Source of the DNA: RHKX01 sp963820055 | GTDB lineage: Bacteria; Actinomycetota; Thermoleophilia; Solirubrobacterales; 70-9 | Assembly (NCBI GenBank): GCA_963820055.1 | Contig: CAWFYJ010000002.1 | Coordinates: 62,001-126,000 of the forward strand | DNA: 64,000 nt | Direction: 5' to 3' | Notes under the pieces: generated by a model | What the model was told of the DNA's origin: nothing | Seen by the model: only the letters and a program-made list of their open reading frames with translations | Databases searched by the model: none | Position numbers and translations under genes: made by a program | Part shown: piece after piece, positions 8,676-17,383 of the stretch | Position numbering within the stretch: position 1 is the first letter of the stretch | How the letters are laid out: each line of letters opens with the position of its first letter

Positions 8676-9446
8676 ATGGATCTGCTGAAGGAGATCGGTG
8701 CGATTCTCGGCTTCGTCGCCTTCGGCGGCCTCGCCGTGCTCGTCTTTATGACGTTCCAGCAGGCACGTCATCTGCGCCGCCTGCGCGAATGGGCGGGGCG
8801 TTCCCCGGAGCGCGCGGAGGCCGAGGCCGAGCGTGCCGCGGCCTACTCGTCCGAGTCGACGATGCCGCCCGCTCCGACGGGCGGCGATCGCCGCGAGGCG
8901 CCCGGCCCCGACGGGCCCGGCCGCGTCGAGCGCGTCCGCGGTGAGATGGCGTTCCGCTACGAGGAGCTCGACAAGCGCTCACCGGTCAGCCCGGCCGTCC
9001 TCGGGCTCGGCATCCTCGCCCTCGTCGTCGCGGCTGTGATCCTGACCGGCGGCTTCGGGTTGTTCGGCGGCTCGTCCGACAGCGGCAGCTCCGGCAGCTC
9101 GACGTCGGCGCAGGCCCAGAAGCCCGACAAGATCGAGGTCGCGGTCCTCAACGGGACCGCTCCCGAAGGCGGGGTGGGCGTGCCCGGGACGGCGAAGGCC
9201 GCGAGCGTCTTCGTCAAGGACGCCGGCTGGAAGGTCGGCGAGGTGGGCGACGCCGGCAGCTTCACCACCAGCACCGTGATGTTCGAGGACGGCTCCAAGT
9301 CCGACGCCGAGGACCTCGCGGCCGACCTCAGCGACCAGCTCGGCGAGGTCGACGTGGTCGCGATCACCCCGGAGATCCAGGACGCGTCGGGCGGGGCGCC
9401 GCTGGCGCTCGTCATCGGGCAGGACGACCAGGGCATCGCCGGATGA
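8676..9446 (+). CDS. LytR_C-domain membrane protein (copy 1)
   Basis: This 256-residue protein begins 2 bases after the dehydratase stop. Two hydrophobic segments are visible: an N-terminal one (about 6-26) and one near 105-130. The C-terminal 100 residues match the LytR_C pattern: KIEVAVLNGT, then GTAKAASVFVKDAGWKVGEVG, ending in a short strand with VVAITP. LytR_C usually sits behind an LCP catalytic domain in enzymes that attach glycopolymers to peptidoglycan. Here there is no LCP domain. The next gene encodes a paralogue with the same layout. A role in polymer attachment or envelope scaffolding is inferred from context. Confidence 0.8.
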   Translation: MDLLKEIGAILGFVAFGGLAVLVFMTFQQARHLRRLREWAGRSPERAEAEAERAAAYSSESTMPPAPTGGDRREAPGPDGPGRVERVRGEMAFRYEELDKRSPVSPAVLGLGILALVVAAVILTGGFGLFGGSSDSGSSGSSTSAQAQKPDKIEVAVLNGTAPEGGVGVPGTAKAASVFVKDAGWKVGEVGDAGSFTTSTVMFEDGSKSDAEDLAADLSDQLGEVDVVAITPEIQDASGGAPLALVIGQDDQGIAG

Positions 9447-9465
9447 CCCCGCCGACCGGCTCACG

Positions 9466-10248
9466 ATGCACGCAGCGCTGACCGTCACCGCCGCCACCGA
9501 GTCGCTCCTCGGCAAGGGACTGCTCGTCCCGTTGGGCGGGATCGCCGCCCTGATGGCGATGCTCGGGATGCTCCTGCTCCTGCCGATCTTCCTCAACCAG
9601 CGCCGCGAGATCGGCCGCCTCACCAACTGGATGGACCGCGAGCCCGACGCCGGCACGACCGAGTTCCGGGCGATCCCGCCGCCGGGGAGTCCGGGCGGCC
9701 CCTCGCGCGCCGCCGACCGGGTCACGTCCGAGCGACCCGCGCTCGCCCGGATCGGGACATCCGAGCAGCGGGCGATCGAGCTCGAGCAGGCGCCGTGGTG
9801 GCGACGCGTCCTCGAGCGCGGCCCCCGCCACCCGCTCGTGATCACGATCATCGTGCTCGTGATCGCCGCCGGCGTCTTCTACGCCGCCGCCCACTTCATC
9901 CGCGCCGGCGAGGGGGACAGCTCCGGCGCCCGCGTCGATCCGAGCACGGTCAGCGTCGTCGTCCTCAACGCCTCCACTTCCTCCGGCCTCGCCGGCGAGG
10001 TCTCCGACGAGCTCAGCGGCAAGGACTACGACGTGATCGGGACGAGCGTCGCCAACGGCGGCAGCGGCAAGAGCATCGTCCGGTACGCCGACGGCCAGAA
10101 GGACGGCGCCCGCACCGTCGCCAGGGTTCTCGGCATCAAGAGCATCAAGCCCTTCGACAAGGAGGCCGAGGCGGCGGCGGCCAACAGCGCCGACGTCGTC
10201 GCCTTCGTCGGCGACGACGTGGCGAAGTCCACGGGCGGCAAGGGCTGA
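9466..10248 (+). CDS. LytR_C-domain membrane protein (copy 2)
   Basis: This 260-residue paralogue of the preceding gene has the same architecture: an N-terminal hydrophobic helix (LLVPLGGIAALMAMLGML), a charged cytoplasmic-type linker rich in R, E and P, a second helix near 124-146 (LVITIIVLVIAAGVFY), then a LytR_C domain opening with VSVVVLNASTSSGLAG and closing with SADVVAFVGDD. Sequence identity between the two copies is low outside these features, so the duplication is old. The gap to copy 1 is 19 bases, which supports one transcript. Confidence 0.8.
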   Translation: MHAALTVTAATESLLGKGLLVPLGGIAALMAMLGMLLLLPIFLNQRREIGRLTNWMDREPDAGTTEFRAIPPPGSPGGPSRAADRVTSERPALARIGTSEQRAIELEQAPWWRRVLERGPRHPLVITIIVLVIAAGVFYAAAHFIRAGEGDSSGARVDPSTVSVVVLNASTSSGLAGEVSDELSGKDYDVIGTSVANGGSGKSIVRYADGQKDGARTVARVLGIKSIKPFDKEAEAAAANSADVVAFVGDDVAKSTGGKG

Positions 10249-10253
10249 GCGAC

Positions 10254-10715
10254 GTGAGCCCGGAGCGGGCCTCGCGCGGGGCGAAACTCGGCGCGGTCCT
10301 CTTCGCCTGTCTTCTCCTCCTGTCGGTCGCCGCCTTCGCGGTCGAGCGGGTCGCGCGGTCGTCCGACGACCTGGTCAACACGGTCGTGCTGACGCCGCGC
10401 CTCGAGCGCGGGCAGGCCGATGTCTCGTTCACCCTCGCGAAGTCCGACGCCGACGTCGACGTCCTGATCATCGACGGCAACGAGGGCAGCGACGGGGCGC
10501 TCGTCGCGACGCTCGCCGAGGGCGAGGAACTCGCTGCCGGCGAGCACACGTACACCTGGGATGGCCGCTCAGATGACGGGCAGTCCGCCCCCCCGGGCCT
10601 CTATGCGCTTGAGGTCGTGCTCGGCGAGCAGGACCGGGATGTCAAGCCGCCGGGGCGGATCGAGGTCCCCGATCGCGGCTACACCCTCGAGTTCGGGAGC
10701 GACTCCGATGGATGA
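10254..10715 (+). CDS. Small secreted/membrane protein with FlgD-type Ig-like domain
   Basis: This is a 153-residue protein read from the GTG at 10254, 5 bases after the preceding stop; no ATG fits. An N-terminal hydrophobic helix (LGAVLFACLLLLSVAAFAV) is followed by a beta-rich domain whose end (HTYTWDGRSDDGQ then PPGLYALEVVL) is the classic FlgD/CHU-type Ig pattern. It is probably displayed on the outer face of the membrane. It overlaps the O-antigen ligase gene by 8 bases. The exact role is unknown; the context says surface polysaccharide. Confidence 0.75.
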   Translation: MSPERASRGAKLGAVLFACLLLLSVAAFAVERVARSSDDLVNTVVLTPRLERGQADVSFTLAKSDADVDVLIIDGNEGSDGALVATLAEGEELAAGEHTYTWDGRSDDGQSAPPGLYALEVVLGEQDRDVKPPGRIEVPDRGYTLEFGSDSDG

Positions 10716-12189
10716 GCCGCTGCTCTGGCTCGGGACTCTGCTCTGCGCGATCGCCGCGGCCGCCGGGCTGATCCCGCGGTTCTCTCGCCGCGCCCGGCTG
10801 GCGGCGGTGACGATTGCCGTCGTCCTCGCTCCCGTCCTCGTCCTCGCCGACAGCTGGGACAGCAGCCGGATCGCCGACCTCCGCGACCGCCCGTCCCTGC
10901 TGCTCGCGGCGGCCGTCGCGGGCCTCGTCGGGCTCGTGATCGTCGGCTGGTTCTTCCGGCGGCGCCCGCTCTGGCTCGCGCCGATTCTGATCGCGGCGAT
11001 GCCGTTCCGGGTGCCGATCGACCTCGGGGGCGGCGACGCGAACCTGCTGCTGCCGCTCTACGCCGTGATCGCCGGCGGGCTCGCGGCGACGCTCTGGGGC
11101 GCCTGGCACGACCCCGCCTCCGAGCGCGGGGCGGTCGAGCGCGGGCCGTGGATCGATGCGATCGGCTGGGCGCTGGCGGGAGTCGTCGTCCTCTACGCGC
11201 TCCAGGCCGCCTACGCCGACGACATCACCCACGCCCTGCAGAACGTCTCCTTCTTCCTGGCGCCGTTCGCGGCGCTCTACCTGCTCCTCACCGAGGCGCG
11301 CTGGGACCGCGACGCGCTCCGGCGGATCGTCTGGGTGCTCGCGGTGGAGGGCCTCCTCTTCCTGCTCGTCGGGCTCGGCGAGTACGTCTCCGGCGAGCTG
11401 CTCTGGAACGACAAGGTGATCTCCGGCAACGAGGCGCACACCTACTTCCGGGTCAACTCGCTGTTCTGGGACCCGAACATCCTCGGTCGCTACCTCGCGG
11501 TGACGATGACCGTGCTGGCGGCGATCGTCGCCTACGGCTCCCGGCCGCGCGAGGTCTGGGGGGCCGCCGCATGCTTCGCCGTCTTCCTGATCCTGCTCGT
11601 GATCAGCTACTCGCAGACGAGCACGCTCGCCCTGTTCGCCGGGCTGATCGTCCTCGTCGCGACGCGCTGGGGGCTCGCCAAGGGCATCGGCGCCGGGGCG
11701 GCGACGCTCGTCGCGCTCGCGGTCGCCGTCGTCGCGATCGCCGGCGGCGGGCTGAGCAGCGAGACGTCGAGCGGCCGGGCCGGGCTGATCGACGGCGGCC
11801 TCCACATCGCTCGGGACCACCCGATCGCCGGGGTCGGCTCGGGCGGCTTCGGCGACGAGTTCACGGCCCGCTACTACGAGGGCGAGGGCTTCGCCGCAGA
11901 GAGCCACACCGAGCCGGTGACCGTCGCCGCCGAGCAGGGGGCGATCGGGGTGCTCGCCTACGCGGCGTTGCTGATCGTCACGTTCGGGGCGCTGCTCTCG
12001 GCGACCGGACTCGAGTGGACGCGCACGGCCCGCGGCACGGCGCTGGCGGCGACGCTGCTCGCCGTCTACGCGCTGATGTTCGTCCACAGCCTCGGCTACG
12101 CGGCCTTCCTGATCGATCCGATCACGTGGGCGGTCCTCGCGATCGCTGCCACCGCGCTCGTCCGCGCTCCGCGCCGGGCGAGCGGCTGA
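10708..12189 (+). CDS. O-antigen ligase / Wzy-type polymerase family membrane protein
   Basis: This 493-residue, highly hydrophobic protein has roughly ten or more transmembrane helices. The Wzy_C-like part shows NSLFWDPNILGRYLAVTM, then the family-typical large periplasmic loop with ISYSQTSTLALFAGL, GRAGLIDGGLHIARDHP and GVGSGGFGDEF followed by SHTEPVTVAAEQGAIGVLAY. Such proteins polymerise lipid-linked repeat units or ligate polymers on the outer face of the membrane. The ATG at 10708 overlaps the upstream stop; longer in-frame starts would run back through the FlgD-like gene. Confidence 0.88.
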   Translation: MDEPLLWLGTLLCAIAAAAGLIPRFSRRARLAAVTIAVVLAPVLVLADSWDSSRIADLRDRPSLLLAAAVAGLVGLVIVGWFFRRRPLWLAPILIAAMPFRVPIDLGGGDANLLLPLYAVIAGGLAATLWGAWHDPASERGAVERGPWIDAIGWALAGVVVLYALQAAYADDITHALQNVSFFLAPFAALYLLLTEARWDRDALRRIVWVLAVEGLLFLLVGLGEYVSGELLWNDKVISGNEAHTYFRVNSLFWDPNILGRYLAVTMTVLAAIVAYGSRPREVWGAAACFAVFLILLVISYSQTSTLALFAGLIVLVATRWGLAKGIGAGAATLVALAVAVVAIAGGGLSSETSSGRAGLIDGGLHIARDHPIAGVGSGGFGDEFTARYYEGEGFAAESHTEPVTVAAEQGAIGVLAYAALLIVTFGALLSATGLEWTRTARGTALAATLLAVYALMFVHSLGYAAFLIDPITWAVLAIAATALVRAPRRASG

Positions 12190-12201
12190 TCGGAGCGGCA
12201 G

Positions 12202-14082
12202 GTGCTCGACTACCTCCGCCGCCTCGCCACGACCGGGTTCGCGTACACGGCCGCGAGCGTCGCCTCGAAGGTGCTCGCGGTCCTGCTGCTGCCGGTCTAC
12301 ACGCGGTACCTCACGACCGCCGACTACGGCCAGGCGGAGCTCCTCTTCTCGACCGTCGTGGCGGCCAGCATCGTCGTCCGCTTCGGGCTGATCGAGGCGC
12401 TGCTGCGCTTCTACTACCTGCCCGGCGAGCGCGGCGACAAGGTCATCGCGACCGGCTTCGGGGCCCTGTTCTGGACGACGACGGTCGCGGCCCTCGTCGC
12501 CCTCCCGTTCGCCTCGCAGATCGGCGACCTGATCAGCGGCGACCCGCTCGATCCCAGCCTCGTCCGGATCGCGATCGGTGGGCTCTGGGTGCTGACGCTC
12601 TACGAATACATGGTCACGCTGTTCCGGCTCGACGAGCGCGCGAAGGCGTACTTCGCGTTCACGATCGGCAACGTCCTGCTGGCGATCCCTCTCACCGTGC
12701 TGCTCGTCGTCGGGCTCGACGAGGGGGCGGAGGGGCTGCTCCTCGGCGCCTACCTCGCCGGTCTGCCCTTCCTGCTCTGGCTGATCTTCACCGAGCGCAA
12801 GCGGCTGACCCTGCGTCCCGACGCAACGCTGCTCAGGCGGATGTTCAAGTTCGGGATGCCGACGATGCCGGCCGAGATCTCGATCTACTCGCTCGCCTTC
12901 ATCGACCGGATCATCATCTCCCACGCCCTCGGCCTCGCCGCCCTCGGCCTCTACGGCCTCGCCTTCAAGTTCAGCCAGGCCATCCAGGTCGTCGTCCGCG
13001 GCTTCCAGCTCGCCTGGCCGCCGCTCGCCTATTCGATCCGCGACGACGACGAGGCGCGCCGCACCTACGCGGTCGTCGTCACCGCCTTCACGGCGCTCTG
13101 CGGCTTCATCGTCGTCGGCATGTGGCTCGAGGCGCGCTGGATCGTCCGCCTCCTCGCCGCGCCCGAGTTCTTCGACGCCTACGAGGCGATCGGCCCGCTC
13201 GCCCTCGGCGCCGCCCTCTACGGCGTCTACCTCGCACTCGTCGTGATCCTCGGCCGGACCGGCAAGACCCAATACAACTTCCCGGTCACGATCGTGGCGA
13301 CGATCGTCAACGTCGTCCTCAACCTGATCCTCGTCCCCGCCTGGGGGATCGTCGGCGCCGGCGTCGCCCTGATCGTCTCCTACCTCGTCGTCATCGTCCT
13401 CATCTACGGCGTCAGCCGCCGGATCTTCCCGATCCCCTGGCAGTGGGGACGCCTCACCGTCGTCGTCGGCGGAGCGGCGATCCTGGTCGCCGCCGGCGAC
13501 CTGCTGCTGCCGACCGAAGGCGCCGCCGGCTTCCTCTCCCGCCTCGCCGTCTTCGCCCTCTACCCGGTGCTGCTCTGGTTCGGCGGCGCCATCAACGCCG
13601 GCGAGCGCGCCCAGGTCAGGGCCCTGATCAGCGAGGGCAATCTCCGCGAGCGCCTCGCCGCGATGCGAGCCGAGCGGGCGACCGAGAGCGACGAGCAGGC
13701 GCGGGCCGAGGAGCTGTACGAGCAGGAGATCCGGGACCGGGACCGCGGGCAACTTCTAGGTCGTGGCGGTTGGCCGGGGCGGGGAGGCCCTGCCGGACCT
13801 ATTGCACTGGGAAAGACTGAAAGGAGCGGTCCGGCAGAACCTCCCCACCCCGGCCCCGACGCGCCGAAGCTGCCCCGGCCCGCCGCTCGCCACATCCCCC
13901 TCACTGCCAAACCCAAGTCCGCCCGCGCTCCAACGCTGGGCGCCAGCGGAGTCCCCGCGCCGCCGGTCCGATCACTGGGGCGGGTTGTGTGTCCCAGCGA
14001 CACCAAACCGCCCCAGTGGCCGCCCGCGCCGCTCACCCTCCCCTCACTGCCAAACGCGAGTCCGCCACCGGCCGACCGCTAG
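12202..14082 (+). CDS. Wzx/MATE-like polysaccharide flippase, with doubtful C-terminal extension
   Basis: This MVF/MATE-superfamily oligosaccharide flippase moves lipid-linked repeat units across the membrane. It uses a GTG start 12 bases after the ligase stop. The N terminus (TTGFAYTAASVASKVLAVLLLPVYTRYLTTADYGQ region) and about 14 hydrophobic segments run to residue ~490, followed by a charged helix ending near EIRDRDRG. The remaining ~110 residues are proline- and glycine-rich and are translated from hairpins and repeats (13772-14092). A TAG at 13757 in the +1 frame would end the protein before that block, so the true 3' end may be 13759 if a base is extra upstream. It is convergent with the next gene, with a 4-base overlap. 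Confidence 0.85.
   Translation: MLDYLRRLATTGFAYTAASVASKVLAVLLLPVYTRYLTTADYGQAELLFSTVVAASIVVRFGLIEALLRFYYLPGERGDKVIATGFGALFWTTTVAALVALPFASQIGDLISGDPLDPSLVRIAIGGLWVLTLYEYMVTLFRLDERAKAYFAFTIGNVLLAIPLTVLLVVGLDEGAEGLLLGAYLAGLPFLLWLIFTERKRLTLRPDATLLRRMFKFGMPTMPAEISIYSLAFIDRIIISHALGLAALGLYGLAFKFSQAIQVVVRGFQLAWPPLAYSIRDDDEARRTYAVVVTAFTALCGFIVVGMWLEARWIVRLLAAPEFFDAYEAIGPLALGAALYGVYLALVVILGRTGKTQYNFPVTIVATIVNVVLNLILVPAWGIVGAGVALIVSYLVVIVLIYGVSRRIFPIPWQWGRLTVVVGGAAILVAAGDLLLPTEGAAGFLSRLAVFALYPVLLWFGGAINAGERAQVRALISEGNLRERLAAMRAERATESDEQARAEELYEQEIRDRDRGQLLGRGGWPGRGGPAGPIALGKTERSGPAEPPHPGPDAPKLPRPAARHIPLTAKPKSARAPTLGASGVPAPPVRSLGRVVCPSDTKPPQWPPAPLTLPSLPNASPPPADR
13772..13855. repeat. Large imperfect inverted repeat (28-bp arms)
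   Basis: The arms 13772-13799 and 13828-13855 are reverse complements at 25 of 28 positions, separated by a 28-base loop. The left arm opens GGCCGGGGCGGGGAGG. The predicted stem is far stronger than a typical terminator and lacks a T-run. It is the first element of the repeat block at the 3' end of the flippase ORF. Confidence 0.8.
13900..13950 (+). repeat. Direct repeat unit 1 (about 50 bp)
   Basis: It begins CTCACTGCCAAAC and ends GGCGCCAGCGGA. A second copy lies at 14043-14092, 143 bases downstream, with matching ends and a more divergent middle. Within this unit CGCTGG and CCAGCG form a small hairpin. The copies flank the hairpin at 13973-14018. Confidence 0.75.
13973..14018. repeat. Hairpin between the two direct repeats
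   Basis: CACTGGGGCGG (13973-13983) pairs perfectly with CCGCCCCAGTG (14008-14018). The stem can continue inwards with GTGTC/GACAC around a 5-base loop, with one small bulge. It is not followed by a T-run, so it is a structured repeat or rho-independent-like element rather than a standard terminator. Confidence 0.75.
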
Positions 14083-14092
14083 GCGCCAGCGG
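14043..14092 (+). repeat. Direct repeat unit 2 (about 50 bp)
   Basis: This is the second copy of the unit at 13900-13950, again running from CTCACTGCCAAAC to GGCGCCAGCGGA. Its internal palindrome is CCGCT/AGCGG around GGCGCC. It overlaps the convergent 3' ends of the flippase ORF and the GT2 gene. Confidence 0.75.
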
Positions 14093-15047
14093 AACCCCCA
14101 CCCACCCTCGCGTTGTACGCCTCGGCCGCCTCGCGGATCCCCTCGCCGCTCGGGCTCCATGCCTGCCGCGCGTGGAGCAGGTACCAGCGCGGGTCGTGCC
14201 CGGGCAGAGCCACGGCCGCAAGCGCACGCGGCAGGTACGAGAACGCGGTCAGCGCCCGGACGGCCGCCGCCGCGGCGGGGCCGTGGTGCTTGCGCATGTA
14301 GAGGTCGCGGTTGCGGTGGAACTCGACGACCCGGCGGCTGCCGGACGCCGTGTCGTTGCTGAGCTGCTCGTGGTGGATCGCCCGGGCGCCCGGGACGTAG
14401 AGCGTGTGCATGCCGGCATCGCCGAGGCGCTTGCAGAAGTCGGTCTCGTCGGAGTAGACGAAGAAGTCGGGGTCGAGCCAGCCGACGGCTTCGGCGGCGC
14501 TGCGGCGGACGAGCATCGCCGACGACTGCGCCCAGCCGACGCGCCGCGTCTCCCCGCCGCCGCTCTGAGTGACGAGCCAGCGGTGCAGGAAGAGCGCCTG
14601 GGCGAGGGCGGTGCCGACGCCGGGCAGTCGCCAGGCGCAGGGCTGCGGCTCGCCGTCGGGATCGAGCAGCTGGGCGCCGGCGGCTCCCGCCTCCGGGTCG
14701 GCCCGCATCGCCCCGAGCAGCGCCTCCGCGCATCCGGGCGTCACCTCCGAGTCCTCGTTGAGGAGGAGGCAGAACTCGCCCTTCGCGTTCTCCATCAGCA
14801 GCGAGTCGTTGGCCGCCTTGCCCTGGCGGCGCTCGGTGACGATCAGCCGGAGGTGGTCGCCGATGTCCCGCTCGCGTTGCGCCAGCTGGGCGACGAGGTC
14901 GACCGATCCGTCGTCGGAGGCGTTGTCGAGGACGAGGATCTCGTGCTCGACGCCGGCCGGGTGATCGGCCGCGATCGCCCGCAGGCAGGTGGCGAGATGC
15001 TCGCGCCCGTTCGTGTTGACGACGCAGTAGGAGAGCTCAGGGTTCAT
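14079..15047 (-). CDS. Family 2 glycosyltransferase
   Basis: This 322-residue GT-A fold transferase (rhamnosyltransferase-like) has an N-terminal SYCVVNTNGREHLATCL, then EILVLDNASDDGSVDLV with the nucleotide-binding DNAS, LLLNEDSEVTPGC (the metal-binding DxD-like segment), and further on WAQSSAMLVRRSAAEAVGWLDPDFFVYSDETDFCKRL. It adds a sugar to a lipid-linked intermediate in the cytoplasm. The ATG at 15047 was chosen; the frame is open further upstream but that sequence is the shadow of the divergent gene. It faces the neighbouring glycosyltransferase across an 18-base gap. Confidence 0.9.
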   Translation of the reverse strand: MNPELSYCVVNTNGREHLATCLRAIAADHPAGVEHEILVLDNASDDGSVDLVAQLAQRERDIGDHLRLIVTERRQGKAANDSLLMENAKGEFCLLLNEDSEVTPGCAEALLGAMRADPEAGAAGAQLLDPDGEPQPCAWRLPGVGTALAQALFLHRWLVTQSGGGETRRVGWAQSSAMLVRRSAAEAVGWLDPDFFVYSDETDFCKRLGDAGMHTLYVPGARAIHHEQLSNDTASGSRRVVEFHRNRDLYMRKHHGPAAAAAVRALTAFSYLPRALAAVALPGHDPRWYLLHARQAWSPSGEGIREAAEAYNARVGGGSAGA

Positions 15048-15065
15048 TCGGGACAATCGTCGCCC

Positions 15066-16228
15066 ATGACGGCGCTCCGGGTCTCCCTGGTCGATCCATC
15101 GGCGTTCACGCCGCCCTACGACCGCTCCCTCGCGGCGGCGCTCGCGCGGGCCGGCGCGGACGTCGAGCTGCTGACCAGCCGCTTCCTCTACGGACCGGTC
15201 CCCGAGCCCGAGGGCTATCGCGTCTGGACCGGCTTCTACCGCCGCAGCACGGCGGTCGGCAAGGACAACCGGATGCGGCTGCCACTGAAGGCCTACGAGC
15301 ACATCCCCGACATGGTCGCCATCCGTCACCACCTCGCCGAGCACGCCGACGTCGAGCACTGGCAGTGGACGACCCTTCCGCGCCTCGACCGTCTCCTGCT
15401 CGGCCGCCCCGAGCCCGGGCGCCCGCGGCTGCTCACCCTCCACTACCCGCTGCCGCGACCCGGCGAGCACCGCAAGCTCGCACGCCCAGCGCCGCTACCT
15501 CGACGCGTTCGACGCCGTCGTCGCCCACACCGAGTCGGCGGCCGACCAGGCTCCGCGACGAGGTGGGCCTCGACCCCGGCAAGGTCGAGGTGATCCCGCA
15601 CGGCCCGCTCGACTACCTGACCCACCTCCCGAACGAGCGGCCGCTGCCGCCGGAGCTCGCTGCGGTCGAGGGACCGGTGATCCTCTTCTTCGGCCTGCTC
15701 CGGCCCTACAAGGGCATCGACACCCTGCTCGAGGCGTTCGCCTCGGTCGAGGGGGCCGAGCTCTGGATCGCGGGGATGCCGCGGATGCCGCTCGAGGGCC
15801 TTCGCAAGCTCGCCGCCCGCGCCCCCGGGAAGGTGCGGATCATCCCCCGCTTCATCCCCGACCCCGAGATCCCGGCGCTCCTGCGCCGCGCCGACGTGCT
15901 CGCGCTCCCCTACCGCGAGATCGAGCAGTCGGGCGTCCTCTACACCGGGCTCGCGTTCGGCAAGCCGATGGTGCTCGGCGACGTCGGCGGCTTCGCCGAG
16001 TTCGGCCGTCGCCACGACGCCGCACGCCTGGTCGAGCCGGGCGACGCCGCCGGGCTCGCCGCGACGCTCAACGAGCTCGTCGCCGATCCCGCCAAGCGGG
16101 AGGAGCTGGCCGCCGCGGCGAAGCGAGCCGTGGCCGAGGACGTCGGCTGGGACGCGATCGCGTCCCGCACGCTCGAGCTCTACCGCCGCCTCGGCGCCGA
16201 GCACCGCTCCGGGACCGGCACCGGATAA
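15066..16228 (+). pseudogene. Group 1 glycosyltransferase, split by two +1 frame shifts
   Basis: Coding similarity runs through three frames. Frame A (15066 to about 15480) reads RVSLVDPSAFTPPYDRSLAAAL and ends LLTLHYPLPRPGEHRKL. Frame B (15484 to about 15549) reads AQRRYLDAFDAVVAHTESA. Frame C (15551 to 16228) reads LRDEVGLDPGKVEVIPHGPL, then ILFFGLLRPYKGIDTLLEAF and ALPYREIEQSGVLY, the usual GT-B C-terminal domain. Removing one base at each junction gives a continuous 386-residue GT4-type enzyme. Both shifts are of the same kind, so assembly error is as likely as true inactivation. Confidence 0.82.
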
Positions 16229-16243
16229 TCGGAGGCGACGCAC

Positions 16244-17383
16244 ATGGGACTCGCCAGGAAGATCTTCTGGGGCTCGGTCGCGGGCCTCGTCCACACCCAC
16301 GTCACCTATCCGCTGACGCTGGCGGCGATCGAGCGCCTGCGCGGGCGCCGGGCCGAACCGCCGCCGAGCCCACCCGAGCCGCCGCGCGTCTCGCTGATCG
16401 TCGCGGCCTTCGACGAGGAGGACGTGATCGGGGCGAAGGTCGCCGACGCCCTCGCCCTCGACTACCCGCGGGAGCGGCTGGAGCTGATCGTCGCCTCCGA
16501 CGGCTCCTCCGACCGGACCGTCGAGCTGGCCCGCGCCGCCGGAGCCGACATGGTCCTCGACCTGCCGCGCGGCGGGAAGATGGCGACCCAGAACGCCGCC
16601 GTCGAGCGCTCGACCGGCGACATCGTCGCCTTCAGCGACGCCAACTCGACCTGGGAGCCGGGAGCGCTGCGGGCGCTCGTCGCCGCGTTCGACGACCCCG
16701 AGGTCGGCTACGCCTGCGGTCACGTCGACTTCACCGATCCCGACGGCGACAACGAGGAGGGCCTCTACTGGCGCTACGAGATGGCCGTTCGCGAGCTCGA
16801 GTCCGGCCTCGGCGGCGTCACCGCCGGCAATGGCGGCGTCTACGCGGTCCGCCGCGCCGCCTACCGATTCCTCGAGCCGTCGCGGAGCCACGACCTCTCG
16901 TTCCCGTTCGAGCTCCGCAAGGAGGGCTGGCGCTCGGTCGACGTCCCCGCGGCCCGGGCGCGGGAGAAGATGGTGCCCTCGATCGAGGGCGAGTTCGCGC
17001 GCAAGCGGCGGATGATGGTCGGCCTCCCCGACATCGTCCTGGCCGACCGGATGTGGGACCCGCGCGGCTACGGCGCCCTCTTCGGCTACCAGGTCCTCTC
17101 CCATCGGCTGCTCCGCTACGCGAGCCCGCTGCTGCACGTCACCGCCTTCGCCGCCAACCTCGCGCTGCTCCGCCGCGGGCGCATCTACCGGCTCGCGCTC
17201 GCCGCCCAGGTCAGCCTGATCGTGGCGGCAGCCGTCGGTGACGCCGCCCCCGGCCCGCTCGGCAGGGTCACCCGGATCGCCCGCTACTACGTGCTCGTGA
17301 CCGCCTCGATCGCGCTCGGCTGCTTCGACCGCTGGCGGAACGGCCCGCCCGCGGCCTGGGAGAAGTCGGAGGGCACGCGGTGA
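16244..17383 (+). CDS. Membrane-associated family 2 glycosyltransferase
   Basis: This 379-residue processive-type GT2 enzyme has VSLIVAAFDEEDVIGAKVADAL, then LIVASDGSSDRTVELARAAGA, IVAFSDANSTWEPGALRAL, a VTAGNGGVYAVRR acceptor-site region and a KRRMMVG motif resembling the (Q/R)xxRW position. Hydrophobic helices at the N terminus and in the last 100 residues anchor it to the membrane. It likely extends the lipid-linked glycan. Its stop overlaps the next start (GTGA). Confidence 0.88.
   Translation: MGLARKIFWGSVAGLVHTHVTYPLTLAAIERLRGRRAEPPPSPPEPPRVSLIVAAFDEEDVIGAKVADALALDYPRERLELIVASDGSSDRTVELARAAGADMVLDLPRGGKMATQNAAVERSTGDIVAFSDANSTWEPGALRALVAAFDDPEVGYACGHVDFTDPDGDNEEGLYWRYEMAVRELESGLGGVTAGNGGVYAVRRAAYRFLEPSRSHDLSFPFELRKEGWRSVDVPAARAREKMVPSIEGEFARKRRMMVGLPDIVLADRMWDPRGYGALFGYQVLSHRLLRYASPLLHVTAFAANLALLRRGRIYRLALAAQVSLIVAAAVGDAAPGPLGRVTRIARYYVLVTASIALGCFDRWRNGPPAAWEKSEGTR

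Noticed and set aside
10642..13752. A 1036-codon open frame on the minus strand
   Set aside because: It is antisense to the ligase and flippase genes, consists of D/E/R/G-rich sequence with no fold pattern, and is the shadow of GC-rich codons on the plus strand.
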